From Thermoplasmata archaeon (GTDB lineage Archaea > Thermoplasmatota > Thermoplasmata > Thermoplasmatales > Thermoplasmataceae), in contig JAJZXB010000010.1 in NCBI GenBank assembly GCA_021846395.1, positions 1-64,000 of the forward strand: a stretch of 64,000 nucleotides of DNA. Reading direction: 5' to 3'. The notes below the pieces were generated by a model. The model did no database searches, was not told where the DNA came from, and saw nothing but the letters and a program-made list of their open reading frames with translations. Position numbers and translations under genes: made by a program. Positions 17,374-25,666 of this stretch are shown here, in pieces; position 1 is the stretch's first letter; each line of letters opens with the position of its first letter.

Positions 17374-18822
17374 ATGACTTTCGACAGTTTAAGGGACTAT
17401 TTGAACTTTCAGGAGAAAAATAATAATTTGATTCATATTAGAAACGAAGTGGACCCGGACCTTGAATTAACATATATTTTAAGTGAAGAGGAAAGAATAG
17501 GCAAGAAGAGAACAATAATATTTGACAATGTTAAGGGCTACAATATGCCGGTTGCCGGAAACTTTTTTTCAAGTGACAGATACATTGAAAATATTCTTGG
17601 CGATTCACCGTATAATGTCGGATTGAGGCTTAAAAATCTCGTGAGATTGCCAGATAATACGGAATCTATGATTTCCAGAGGTCTTGAAATGATGAGAGAA
17701 CTTGGAGGTATTCGACCAAAACTGACACAGAGAAAATCATCAGAATTTGATGTTGTTGACAAAGTTGATTTATCCAGCTATCCAATTACAAAAAACTGGC
17801 CAGGAGATGGTGGAAAGTACATAACAATGCCAATGGTTATTACAAAGGATCCTGAAACTGGGCATAGAAATGTTGGAACGTACAGAATGCAGGTATACGA
17901 TAATGAGACTGCAGGTATGCACTGGCATATTCATAAGGGTGGTGCAGAACACTTCGGGGAATACAGGAGTGAGTCAAAAACAATGGATGTTGCAGTGGTT
18001 ATTGGTACTGACCCGCTGACATTTTTTTCATCAATTGCACCTCTGCCCAATGGCATTGACGAGTTTTCCTTCAGGGGGATTCTGGCAAAAAAACATATGG
18101 ATTTGATCAAGGGCGAAACAGTTGATATAGAATACCCCCGAAATTCAGAAATAGTTCTAGAAGGATATATCGACCCAAAAGAAACAAAAATTGAGGGGCC
18201 TTTTGGTGACCACACAGGCTATTATTCACTAGAGGAAGAGTTTCCCGTATTTCATGTAAAAAAAATTGTTCAGAAGAAGAATCCCATTTACATGACCACG
18301 ATAGTTGGAAAATTATGGCATGAGGATGTGAGGATAGGGAAGGCTATAGAACGCATGTTCCTTCCACTTATTCAAATACAGATTCCTGAAATAGTTGATA
18401 TGAATATTCCAGAAGAAAGCGTTGTTGCCAATTTAATGATAGTCTCCATAAAAAAGAGATATCCTGGACAGGCTAAGAAGGTTATGTTTTCAATATGGGG
18501 TACAGGCCAGATGATGCTTACAAAAATAGTTGTGGTTGTTGACGATGATATAGATATTCATAATATGAAGCAAGTCCTCTGGGCAATGACCACAAGAATT
18601 GACCCATCAAGCGATGTTTTCATAATTCCAGGAGCCCCTACAGACAGTCTTGACCATCCTGCAAGAACGTTCAATTATGGGTCAAAAATGGGTATAGATG
18701 CAACCAGAAAGGGACCTGATGAAAATTATAATAGAGTGTGGCCAGAAACTCTTAAAATGGACAAAAATGTAGAAGAGAGAGTCGATGAGCTTATTAAAAA
18801 ACTCAATAACGCAGATAAATAA
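17374..18822 (+). CDS. ubiD: UbiD-family prenyl-FMN-dependent decarboxylase
   Basis: A 482-residue protein, a normal UbiD length. The N-terminus MTFDSLRDYLNFQEKNNNLI is typical. The metal and cofactor region includes RNVGTYRMQVYD and MHWHIHKGG, then EGPFGDHTGYY with the conserved Glu and Asp, and the C-terminal MGIDATRKGP. UbiD enzymes reversibly decarboxylate aromatic or alpha,beta-unsaturated acids with prenylated FMN supplied by UbiX, which is not seen here. In this context a quinone-synthesis role is a common assignment but not demonstrable from the window. The methyltransferase gene that follows is convergent and ends one base after this gene. Confidence 0.9.
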   Translation: MTFDSLRDYLNFQEKNNNLIHIRNEVDPDLELTYILSEEERIGKKRTIIFDNVKGYNMPVAGNFFSSDRYIENILGDSPYNVGLRLKNLVRLPDNTESMISRGLEMMRELGGIRPKLTQRKSSEFDVVDKVDLSSYPITKNWPGDGGKYITMPMVITKDPETGHRNVGTYRMQVYDNETAGMHWHIHKGGAEHFGEYRSESKTMDVAVVIGTDPLTFFSSIAPLPNGIDEFSFRGILAKKHMDLIKGETVDIEYPRNSEIVLEGYIDPKETKIEGPFGDHTGYYSLEEEFPVFHVKKIVQKKNPIYMTTIVGKLWHEDVRIGKAIERMFLPLIQIQIPEIVDMNIPEESVVANLMIVSIKKRYPGQAKKVMFSIWGTGQMMLTKIVVVVDDDIDIHNMKQVLWAMTTRIDPSSDVFIIPGAPTDSLDHPARTFNYGSKMGIDATRKGPDENYNRVWPETLKMDKNVEERVDELIKKLNNADK

Positions 18823-19413
18823 TTATTTAATTCTTTTAAACTTCAGAGCTATAAAATTATTTTTTGTATCAATTGTTTTTTCACAATTTTCAAAATTCAA
18901 CGATTCCGAATAGTTCCTTGACAGTGAGTGTTTTTTAAACGGCAATATATTTGAATTATAATATTCATTCAAATATTCTATTATAATGAAATATCCATTC
19001 ACATTCAATCTGGATATGATGTAGTTTATACTTTCTTCCTGCTTTTTCCAGTGGTGAAAAGATAGTGAGGTGTAAATTAAATCAAATTTATTTTCAAATG
19101 GAAGTTCTCTGCTACTTCCTTGCAAACAATTGCAGTCAATATTTTCCCTTTTAAAATTCCTTTTCTCTGCCTCAACCATATATTTTGAGGGATCTATAGC
19201 ATATATTTTTGCATTTTTATGTTTTTTTGCCACCATTAATGTTAATTTCCCGGGTCCTGCACCAATATCAAGGATGGTTTCAGGCGTTATATTATCAAAT
19301 TCCTCAAGTGCAAAATTATATAGTTTTTTCAACAATCTCCATGCAAATAGTGAGTAAAACGATGTTGTAAATTTACCAAATTTCTCCTCCCCTTCTATAT
19401 AATAATCTTCCAT
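18823..19413 (-). CDS. Class I SAM-dependent methyltransferase
   Basis: A 196-residue protein. Motif I is ILDIGAGPGKLTLMVA near residue 45, followed by IYAIDPSKYMVEAE (motif II) and FDLIYTSLSFHHW (post-II/III, as in Methyltransf_11 proteins). It transfers methyl from S-adenosylmethionine to an unknown small molecule. It is convergent with ubiD, and the two stops touch. If ubiD serves quinone synthesis, a ring methyltransferase beside it would make sense; this is only a guess. Confidence 0.82.
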   Translation of the reverse strand: MEDYYIEGEEKFGKFTTSFYSLFAWRLLKKLYNFALEEFDNITPETILDIGAGPGKLTLMVAKKHKNAKIYAIDPSKYMVEAEKRNFKRENIDCNCLQGSSRELPFENKFDLIYTSLSFHHWKKQEESINYIISRLNVNGYFIIIEYLNEYYNSNILPFKKHSLSRNYSESLNFENCEKTIDTKNNFIALKFKRIK

Positions 19414-19490
19414 GAAAGGCTAATATGTTTTTATAATTATAATTTTTCTACTATAGATAAAATTAAAGTGTAATATACAATAATATATCA

Positions 19491-20003
19491 ATGAATGTAA
19501 TAGTTATGGCTGGTGGACGTGGAAGCAGAATAAGCAATAGAAAAAAAATGCTTTTAAAAATAAAAAATAAGACACTGATTGAAAGGTCACTTGATATCAT
19601 CCATAACCTGAAAATGAATGTTTACATTTGCATAAGCAATAATACTGACTTTCTTCTAAAAGTACTGCATGATTACAGTATTATAAACGGTTCGGGAGAT
19701 TATATTACTGACCTTAAAGCATCCCTGGATACTGTTGGTTTGCCTGCCATTATTATGCCTGCGGATATTGTATATTCTGGAAATATTATAGAAGAATTTA
19801 TAATTTCAGCAAGTAAGATACATGATGGAATTATAAATTTAAAAATCAATGGCCAATTATCAGGTATATCAATATTTTATGAAAAACCCTTGAATAAAAT
19901 AATTAAATTTAAAGATATATCAATATTTTCTGAATCTTTTTTCAATATAAACTATCCAGAAGATTACAACAATGCCGTGAACTACTTCACGTTAAAACCG
20001 TGA
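19491..20003 (+). CDS. CobY-like nucleotidyltransferase, C-terminus supplied by an IS element
   Basis: A 170-residue protein beginning MNVIVMAGGRGSRISNRKKMLLKI, the NTP-transferase signature of the CobY/MobA group. LPAIIMPADIVY carries the metal-binding acidic motif region. The best guess is GTP:adenosylcobinamide-phosphate guanylyltransferase (CobY), in line with cobalamin genes elsewhere in the window; a MobA-like role is the main alternative. Codon 163 begins exactly at the end of the IS200/IS605 element (19977), so the last eight residues and the stop are IS DNA. Joining the flanks without the IS also gives eight residues (VNFYSHRL) and a stop, so the gene was hit at its very end and is probably still functional. 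Confidence 0.7.
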   Translation: MNVIVMAGGRGSRISNRKKMLLKIKNKTLIERSLDIIHNLKMNVYICISNNTDFLLKVLHDYSIINGSGDYITDLKASLDTVGLPAIIMPADIVYSGNIIEEFIISASKIHDGIINLKINGQLSGISIFYEKPLNKIIKFKDISIFSESFFNINYPEDYNNAVNYFTLKP

Positions 20004-21234
20004 AGCTTCCTATATCAACCACAAAGCTTGCCTCCACGTTTGGAATACTGTTCAGGTATTCCATCATGTAGGTATAGGCTTTCATGTCCATAGGCGTAAA
20101 TTTCCTACGTTCCGTAGGTACCATATATTCTAATATATTTATTGATGCATTTAGATCCCGATCAATAGAGATATTGCATGATCCACAGTTGAATGTTCGT
20201 TCTTTCAAAGGCATCTTCTGCCTGTGATTGCATTTAGAGCATACCTGTGATGTGGGTGTATATCTTGGAACAACCTTAGGAGTACGTGATTTTCTCTTTA
20301 AATCATCCATTATTCCTCCTATTGCTGATCCTTGAATCTTTCTTCCCCACAATCTCATCCATCCTTTTATGGGATCATTCTGGAATGCAATTGTCTCAAA
20401 ACTATTTGTTATAATATTAACTATCTTATTTCTAGCATCCTTCTTCTTCTGTGTTATATTATTATACTCTTTATTTAATTTATTCAGTGTTTTATACCAG
20501 TTCTTCCCATGCTGTTTTCTACGTGATAGTTCTTTATGAAGTTTTATAGCCTTCCCTGTTAGTGGTATATCTTCATTAATGATTATTCCATTTGATAGTG
20601 TTAATGAACTTTTAATACCGAAATCAATACCAATTCCATTATCAGAATGTGTTATATCTTTTATTCCAGTAAATGTTGATATATGGATAAAATAATCCCC
20701 ATTTCTGGATTCAAGTGTTGCACTGGCTATATCAGCATCCTTTGGTATCTGTTCAATACCGGAAACCTTTAACTTGCCTATCCTCTGTATCTTGATATAA
20801 TTCCCTGAAATATTATATGTATTTTTATATTGCTTCAAAGGTATTGAGTATATCCTCTTTTTGAAATGAAGTTTTCCAATCTTATTACCCTTCTTTTTTA
20901 AATTTGAAAGACCCCTTATGCTATCCTTAGTTTTATCAATAATCTCCTGTTTCATCTGTGATGATAATAACAATATATCTCTATCTTCATAATGGTCCTT
21001 TACCTTTATCTTAACTTTATTAATCCTGTAATCCTGATTATAAATATCATCTTCCGATAAGATATAATTATAAAACCACTTTGCCTCAAGAAAGATACGA
21101 TTAAGATTCTTTACCCTTGTTCTGCCCAGATGTGATATATCTATTTTCAGTTCATAGGTTCTGCATGTCTGTGATTTCCTTCGTTTCTTTGTCTCCGATA
21201 TGGTCTTTCTGATTGCATCATTCTTCTCAGACAT
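19987..21234 (-). CDS. tnpB: TnpB (IS605 OrfB) RNA-guided nuclease-like protein
   Basis: A 415-residue protein. RuvC-I is GIDFGIKSSLTLSNG with D204. The zinc ribbon is CSKC at 332-335 and CGSC at 350-353. RuvC-III is SIDRDLNASINI with D358 and D360. At RuvC-II, where TnpB normally has a V-V-E-D-type motif, this protein reads IAFQNDPIKG with Gln at 285 followed by Asn and Asp. TnpB nicks or cuts DNA under guidance of an RNA made from the element's right end. The stop codon lies inside the right-end hairpin. It overlaps tnpA by 8 bases. Confidence 0.92.
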   Translation of the reverse strand: MSEKNDAIRKTISETKKRRKSQTCRTYELKIDISHLGRTRVKNLNRIFLEAKWFYNYILSEDDIYNQDYRINKVKIKVKDHYEDRDILLLSSQMKQEIIDKTKDSIRGLSNLKKKGNKIGKLHFKKRIYSIPLKQYKNTYNISGNYIKIQRIGKLKVSGIEQIPKDADIASATLESRNGDYFIHISTFTGIKDITHSDNGIGIDFGIKSSLTLSNGIIINEDIPLTGKAIKLHKELSRRKQHGKNWYKTLNKLNKEYNNITQKKKDARNKIVNIITNSFETIAFQNDPIKGWMRLWGRKIQGSAIGGIMDDLKRKSRTPKVVPRYTPTSQVCSKCNHRQKMPLKERTFNCGSCNISIDRDLNASINILEYMVPTERRKFTPMDMKAYTYMMEYLNSIPNVEASFVVDIGSFTVLT

Positions 21235-21640
21235 GTTTCTGCTCCTCTATGTATTTCTGTACAACTTCCAGTGTTACTGTACCAACAGATGAAATGAATT
21301 TTGATCTTGTCCAGAGTGTTGGGATCCTCTTCTTTAGCCATGGGAACTCTTCCCGAAGTACATGGGATGTATAACCCTTGATGAGGTTTACAATTTGAGT
21401 TATGTTTCTCTCCGGTTCAACATCAATGAGAAGATGTACGTGATCTGGCATGACTTCCATTTCAATTATACTATATCCATACTCAGATTCCTTCTCCTTA
21501 AGAAGTTCCTTCAACCTGACATCTACACCGTCAATTAATACCTTTCTTCTATATTTCGGACAAAAGATCACATGATACTGGCAACTGAATACCATGTGGT
21601 CGTATGATTTATAGGATTTATTAGGCTGTGTTACTTCCAT
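21227..21640 (-). CDS. tnpA: IS200-type HUH transposase TnpA (Y1)
   Basis: From the ATG at 21640 (137 residues, normal for IS200/IS605 TnpA) the HUH motif is MPDHVHLLI with His at 67 and 69, and the catalytic tyrosine is Y130 in VVQKYIEEQ. A 19-residue upstream extension to 21697 is open but unlike the family. HVIFCPKYRRKVL is the usual N-terminal motif. It cuts and rejoins single-stranded ends of the element at TTAC targets. It overlaps tnpB by 8 bases, and the reading frame looks undamaged. Confidence 0.92.
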   Translation of the reverse strand: MEVTQPNKSYKSYDHMVFSCQYHVIFCPKYRRKVLIDGVDVRLKELLKEKESEYGYSIIEMEVMPDHVHLLIDVEPERNITQIVNLIKGYTSHVLREEFPWLKKRIPTLWTRSKFISSVGTVTLEVVQKYIEEQKHV

Positions 21641-21817
21641 ATTATAAAATAGATATTTCATACGATAACATAAACTTTTGCACTTCATCCACATCACAAG
21701 CTCAGTGGCTTTCGTGCTTTAAATCATTTGTAAATTTTTATTCCCATCGATTGTGATTGCTTATTGTATGTTACATACGATAGGGATAAAGTTTTTTAGC
21801 ATGATATAATTAAGGAT

Positions 21818-22121
21818 TACTGGACTTGACCGGGGGGTTAGGCTCCCTCTGTGACCCGAAGCCTACATGCGGGGGCGACTGCCAGATGAGGGCAACCAGG
21901 CCTTTGGCAGTCTTCATGGAATCGTAGAGTTTCTGTCCTCTTGGATTGGAGGTTTATATTTCAAATATCGAAGGAGATTTGGAATATGATTTATCGGAAA
22001 AATCCGCCAGGCCCGGAAGGGAACAACGGTATTTCGGACTATCGATGCTGAGAGGGTGCGGGGAGGAGAGGAAGTGAAGGACGCTACCAAAACACCTGGT
22101 CTGAATCTGGTGTGTCCAGTA
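21818..22121 (+). ncRNA. ffs: Archaeal 7S signal recognition particle RNA
   Basis: The Alu-like 5' domain CCGGGGGGTTAGGCTCC and GACCCGAAGCC is present at 21830-21870, and the SRP54-binding helix 8 (CCAGGCCCGGAAGGGAACAACGG, quoted here in two parts: CCAGGCCC-GGAA loop, then GGGAACAACGG) at about 22010-22031. TACTGGAC at 21818-21825 and GTCCAGTA at 22114-22121 pair perfectly and would form helix 1, giving a length of 304, normal for archaeal 7S RNA. Exact ends are inferred from that pairing. The element lies directly after the IS insertion and runs up to the HD-domain gene. Confidence 0.9.
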
Positions 22122-22133
22122 TTTAGTGATAAA

Positions 22134-23264
22134 ATGTATAAAATAGTTCAGGATCCAATAAATGGTCCTATTAAAATAAATGGGGTTTTTCTGGATTTAA
22201 TCAATTCGTTTTATTTTCAGAGGTTACGTTATGTAAAACAGCTTGGCATGTGTAACCTCGTATTTCCTGGTGCAAATCATACAAGATTTGAACATTCACT
22301 TGGAACAATGTTCATGGCAAACGAAATATCAAATTACCTAAATATAAGGGATGAAAGGTTGCAGATATCTGCATTATTGCATGATATAGGACATACTCCA
22401 TTCAGCCATTCAATTGAAGATGATTTCTATTCTCTGTATAAGGTTAAACATGAGGATTTAACAGAGGATATTATAAATGGCAGGGGTAATTTTTCTGATA
22501 GTGATATATCGGACATTCTTGCAAAATACGGTTATGATGGAAGGGAAATAGGAAGACTGGCTACAGGAAACGACGTAAAGAATAAACTGTTATCCACAAT
22601 TATCAGCGGTTCCATGGATGTGGATGAGCTGGATTATCTCAGAAGAGATTCAATGTATTGCGGTGTAACAATTGGAAACATTGATTATAAAAGAATATTC
22701 AACACAATTAAAATAGAAGATGATAAGATAATAGGTGAGGAAAAATCCATACCAACAATTGAAGCGGCAATAATAAGCAGGGTAATAATGTACAAATCAG
22801 TATATTTTCACAAAACGTGCAGGATAGCACAAAAAATGCTTGGCAAATCATATATGCTTAATGATGATAAAAAACCTGATGACCTTAAAATGAATGATTT
22901 CGAATTTCTCAATAAATTGTTGAATAATGATAAATCAAAAGAATTAGTCAAAAAAATATTGGCAAGAGATCTGTATAAAATTGTATACAAATCACCATAT
23001 ACAGGAGAAAAATATAATGAAATTTTAAATAAAATGCATGATTTTAATGATAATTCGTATATTGTGGATACTATCCCACCACTTTATTTTAATAAAAAAT
23101 CCAGACTTAAAAATGATTTTAATGTATATAACAATGGTAAAAAATATGAGATAAATGAAGTTTCCGACATAGTCAATTCCTTAAATAAAGATATAAACAA
23201 AAGATCAATAATCGTATCTGTTGACGGAGATAATTATAATAAAATAAAGGGTTTATTAAACTAA
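22134..23264 (+). CDS. HD-domain phosphohydrolase (dGTPase-like)
   Basis: From the ATG at 22134 the protein has 376 residues and starts MYKIVQDPINGPIKINGVFLD, the usual N-terminus of archaeal HD proteins of this group. An upstream open extension reads into the SRP RNA and is not used. Metal ligands are in RFEHSLGTM, LLHDIGHTPFSHSIEDD and MDVDELDYLRRD. Relatives hydrolyse nucleotides such as dGTP; the exact substrate is unknown. It is convergent with the acetyltransferase gene that follows, with a 9-base overlap of the 3' ends. Confidence 0.87.
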   Translation: MYKIVQDPINGPIKINGVFLDLINSFYFQRLRYVKQLGMCNLVFPGANHTRFEHSLGTMFMANEISNYLNIRDERLQISALLHDIGHTPFSHSIEDDFYSLYKVKHEDLTEDIINGRGNFSDSDISDILAKYGYDGREIGRLATGNDVKNKLLSTIISGSMDVDELDYLRRDSMYCGVTIGNIDYKRIFNTIKIEDDKIIGEEKSIPTIEAAIISRVIMYKSVYFHKTCRIAQKMLGKSYMLNDDKKPDDLKMNDFEFLNKLLNNDKSKELVKKILARDLYKIVYKSPYTGEKYNEILNKMHDFNDNSYIVDTIPPLYFNKKSRLKNDFNVYNNGKKYEINEVSDIVNSLNKDINKRSIIVSVDGDNYNKIKGLLN

Positions 23265-23708
23265 ATTTTTGATCAACCTATATGCGTTTTTTGATCCTTT
23301 ATAGGGTATTGAATAGTAATTGTTCAAGAATTGCAAAAACTTATATCCGTGCTTTAGGTAGAAAATGTATGCTGTGTCATTTTTTTCCCTAACTTCAAGT
23401 ATTGAAATTTTATAATTTCTTTTAATAATTTCACTTTCAATTTTATTTATTAATAAGGAACCGTAGCCCCTACCCTGAAATTCAGGGATTATCGCTATGC
23501 TTTCTATATCCATGGATGAATCATCCATTTCTGCTGCTGTGGCATAACCTATTAAGAAATCATTTTCCTCAATGACCAGTGAAAAACTATTTTTAGAATG
23601 GACCATTGAATTTATTTCCCGCTTAGAATATGCACCCACATCAAATGCCTTTTGTTCAGCCAGGTAAATATCTTCAATATCCTGATCATTGAAATATCTA
23701 ATTTTCAT
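23256..23708 (-). CDS. GNAT acetyltransferase, RimI/Ard1-like
   Basis: A 150-residue protein. The acetyl-CoA loop is IPEFQGRGYGSLLINKIE, matching the R/Q-x-x-G-x-G/A motif, and ILEVREKNDTAYIFYLKHGYK is the motif seen in RimI and archaeal N-terminal acetyltransferases. It probably acetylates protein N-termini; a small-molecule target cannot be excluded. It is convergent with the HD gene and lies 30 bases after the unknown gene at 23739, on the same strand. Confidence 0.8.
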   Translation of the reverse strand: MKIRYFNDQDIEDIYLAEQKAFDVGAYSKREINSMVHSKNSFSLVIEENDFLIGYATAAEMDDSSMDIESIAIIPEFQGRGYGSLLINKIESEIIKRNYKISILEVREKNDTAYIFYLKHGYKFLQFLNNYYSIPYKGSKNAYRLIKNLV

Positions 23709-23738
23709 ACAATATATATCATCTAATTAATAATATTT

Positions 23739-24341
23739 TTATTGCAGCATTGATGCCACTGAATCAATTAAATTTTCCTCATTGCCATTTATTATTCTAA
23801 ATTTATCATATTTATTTACAATTTTAATAATATCTTCATCTAAAATTATCAATGCTTCAGGTTCAAGATAATCAATTATTTTTTTAATATAATTTTTATA
23901 TAAATAATCAAGAACGCTAGAAATAGATACAATTCCATTCAGTTCTGTTCTTCTGAACATTAATTTAAATGTCTCGGTATCCCGTGTTCTCAAAGGCACA
24001 AAATTTACAAAATTTATGTTTATACCTTTATTTTTGCATGCTGAAATAATATCAGTAAATTCGGTTTCAAAACAATTATTGGGGTCGTCATCATATTTTA
24101 ATTTGCCATTGAAATTTATAAATAATATGCCATTTTTTATAACTCTATTTTCAAAATTATAAACGGTAAAATTATCTATTGTAAAGACTAGAGCGGGATC
24201 CGAAAATTCAAGATCCTCTTTTTCAAGTCCGCCCTGTACCATCGATTGATCATAAACGTAGGAATTATCCCTAATTATATCTACATTAAAAAGATAATTT
24301 ATAGCATTATTCCTTAATCCTTTTAAATATGAATCTTCCAT
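23739..24341 (-). CDS. Unknown protein
   Basis: About 200 residues from the ATG at 24341; a TTG at 24350 is also in frame. I do not recognise a family. The sequence alternates short beta and alpha stretches, ends with EALIILDEDIIKIVNKYDKF, and has no membrane segment or cysteine-rich motif. It is followed closely by the RimI-like acetyltransferase gene, so the two may share a transcript. Confidence 0.6.
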   Translation of the reverse strand: MEDSYLKGLRNNAINYLFNVDIIRDNSYVYDQSMVQGGLEKEDLEFSDPALVFTIDNFTVYNFENRVIKNGILFINFNGKLKYDDDPNNCFETEFTDIISACKNKGININFVNFVPLRTRDTETFKLMFRRTELNGIVSISSVLDYLYKNYIKKIIDYLEPEALIILDEDIIKIVNKYDKFRIINGNEENLIDSVASMLQ

Positions 24342-24596
24342 CTTTCCCAATTGTAAAATTTTATTTAGTTTTTTATTAGCAACGAATATGAAATGAGGAA
24401 ATTAATAATTTATCTCAAATTGTAATAATTTTAAAATAATATTCTCCCTTGTTTTATGGCTATTAACCATAATTAAAATTATGATGTGATAAAATAGAGT
24501 GTATGGAAGCCATAATAATATGTATGTGGAATAACAATGCAGAGTTTGTCGAATATTACCCTTATTATTCCATATATTCATAAAGTTTATATTTGA

Positions 24597-25205
24597 TTCA
24601 TATATCAAATTATTACGAATTTAACATATGAATCACACAAAATAACGGGAATAAATAACTTCGAGGAAGACATAGAAATTGAAAAACATGGAAAAATAAT
24701 AAATATAAGGGGAAATAAAAATTTAAAACTTGAACATGTATCCAAAAGATACAATATTATAGAAGAGAACATAGAAGTTGGGCATGTGAATCCCAATTCA
24801 GAAATGGAATACAATGACCAAAAATACAATATAAAATGGGAAGTCAATCAATTTTCGTATATAGATTTCTATGTATATTCAAATGATAAACTAATTTACA
24901 CCGTTGAGGATGGTTATAATACTTTAGATATACGCACAGATGCTTTGGACTTTATTCCCATAGTTATATACATCTCCATATTATCAAAGAATTTTAGAAC
25001 AAATAGGAAGGGAAAAATTATAAGGAGATCAATTGTCAATGTAATACCACTACTTTTACCATTAATATCGGCAGTTATATCAACCTATTTTTTATCTTCC
25101 ATTTCGTTTATTTACAGGATAATGGGCATTACTATTGTTTACTTTATCCTGTACTATTTCATTTTAACTTACCATACCAATCATCAGAAACTTTTCTATA
25201 GATAG
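24597..25205 (+). CDS. Unknown protein with C-terminal membrane segments; start codon unclear
   Basis: The frame is open from 24597 to the stop at 25203-25205, and its amino acid pattern (EIEKHGKIINIRGNKNLKL and so on) looks coding throughout. The first conventional start, a GTG, comes only at 24786. A TATA-like stretch at 24585-24591 is placed for a transcript starting near 24612, where the frame reads ATT. The last 60 residues hold two membrane segments (about VIPLLLPLISAVISTYFL and MGITIVYFILYYFIL). The middle part weakly recalls LURP-one-like beta proteins; this is only an impression. It may be a 5'-truncated gene or one with a rare start. Confidence 0.5.
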   Translation, partial: FIYQIITNLTYESHKITGINNFEEDIEIEKHGKIINIRGNKNLKLEHVSKRYNIIEENIEVGHVNPNSEMEYNDQKYNIKWEVNQFSYIDFYVYSNDKLIYTVEDGYNTLDIRTDALDFIPIVIYISILSKNFRTNRKGKIIRRSIVNVIPLLLPLISAVISTYFLSSISFIYRIMGITIVYFILYYFILTYHTNHQKLFYR

Positions 25206-25340
25206 AATTACCATTATTCTACTGCATGTATGTGATCCTCGCACTATTATACATTAACACCATTTCTTACAATTATGAGGTGCTTTGAGGCTGTGATATC
25301 TTCATATACTAAAACATGCAATTCAATAATATCAAATTTA

Positions 25341-25389
25341 GACTTCATCTACATCGCAAGCTCAGTGGCTTTCGTACTTTAAATTGTTT
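25341..25389 (-). repeat. Solo left end of the IS200/IS605 element
   Basis: About 49 bases match the left end of the IS at 21682-21729 (ACTTCATC through CAAGCTCAGTGGCTTTCG to the AAATTGTTT end), with a few changes. TTAC (25390-25393, minus strand) follows as in the other copies. No right end or transposase is nearby. The 355-base gap from 25206 to 25565 holds this relic and otherwise only AT-rich sequence. Confidence 0.8.
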
Positions 25390-25565
25390 GTAATAACCTG
25401 GATATTGCCCTATTTTCACATATTCTGAAAATTTTTTAATGTTTTATAATTATATTCACTGTTTTATATTCTTTGAATTTTTTTGATCATTTATGTTTCT
25501 CCGATAAATTGCCTGAATACTTTTTAATTTAACAATGCTTTATAAAAACTTAACATTTGAGATAG

Positions 25566-25646
25566 CGCCACGGGAGAGATTCGAACTCCCGATCCACAAG
25601 GGAACCAGCTCTCAAGGCTGGCGCCGTACCACTGGGCCACCGTGGC
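25566..25646 (-). tRNA. tRNA-Ser (anticodon UGA)
   Basis: On the minus strand the acceptor GCCACGG pairs with CCGTGGC. The anticodon stem-loop CCAGC-CTTGAGA-GCTGG gives anticodon TGA, the variable arm is long (14 bases, as in serine tRNAs), and the T-arm is GGGAG-TTCGAAT-CTCTC. The discriminator is G and CCA is not encoded. It lies 20 bases after the L15e gene on the same strand. Confidence 0.96.
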
Positions 25647-25666
25647 ATAAAAAAAATTTTTATAAC

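Larger units (their letters stand above)
19977..21729 (-). mobile_element. IS200/IS605-family insertion sequence (tnpA + tnpB)
   Basis: Both ends are defined by comparison with the deletion derivative at 61207-61360. The right end starts at 19977 (GTGAAC) and the left end stops at 21729 (CATTTG). On the tnpA strand the left end is preceded by TTAC (21730-21733), the target of IS608-like elements; the other two copies also follow TTAC. There is no target duplication, as expected for single-strand transposition. The right end has a hairpin at 19986-20004 (TTCACG, loop, CGTGAA). The element carries tnpA and tnpB reading the same way with a short overlap, and both look full length. Confidence 0.93.

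Noticed and set aside
22056-22133. N-terminal extension of the HD-domain protein
   Set aside because: These codons fall inside the 3' part of the SRP RNA, and the family N-terminus begins at the ATG at 22134.
24402-24608. A 68-codon minus-strand frame in the gap before the start-less gene
   Set aside because: Composition looks like random AT-rich translation, and there is no family motif or clear promoter. Kept out as unsupported.
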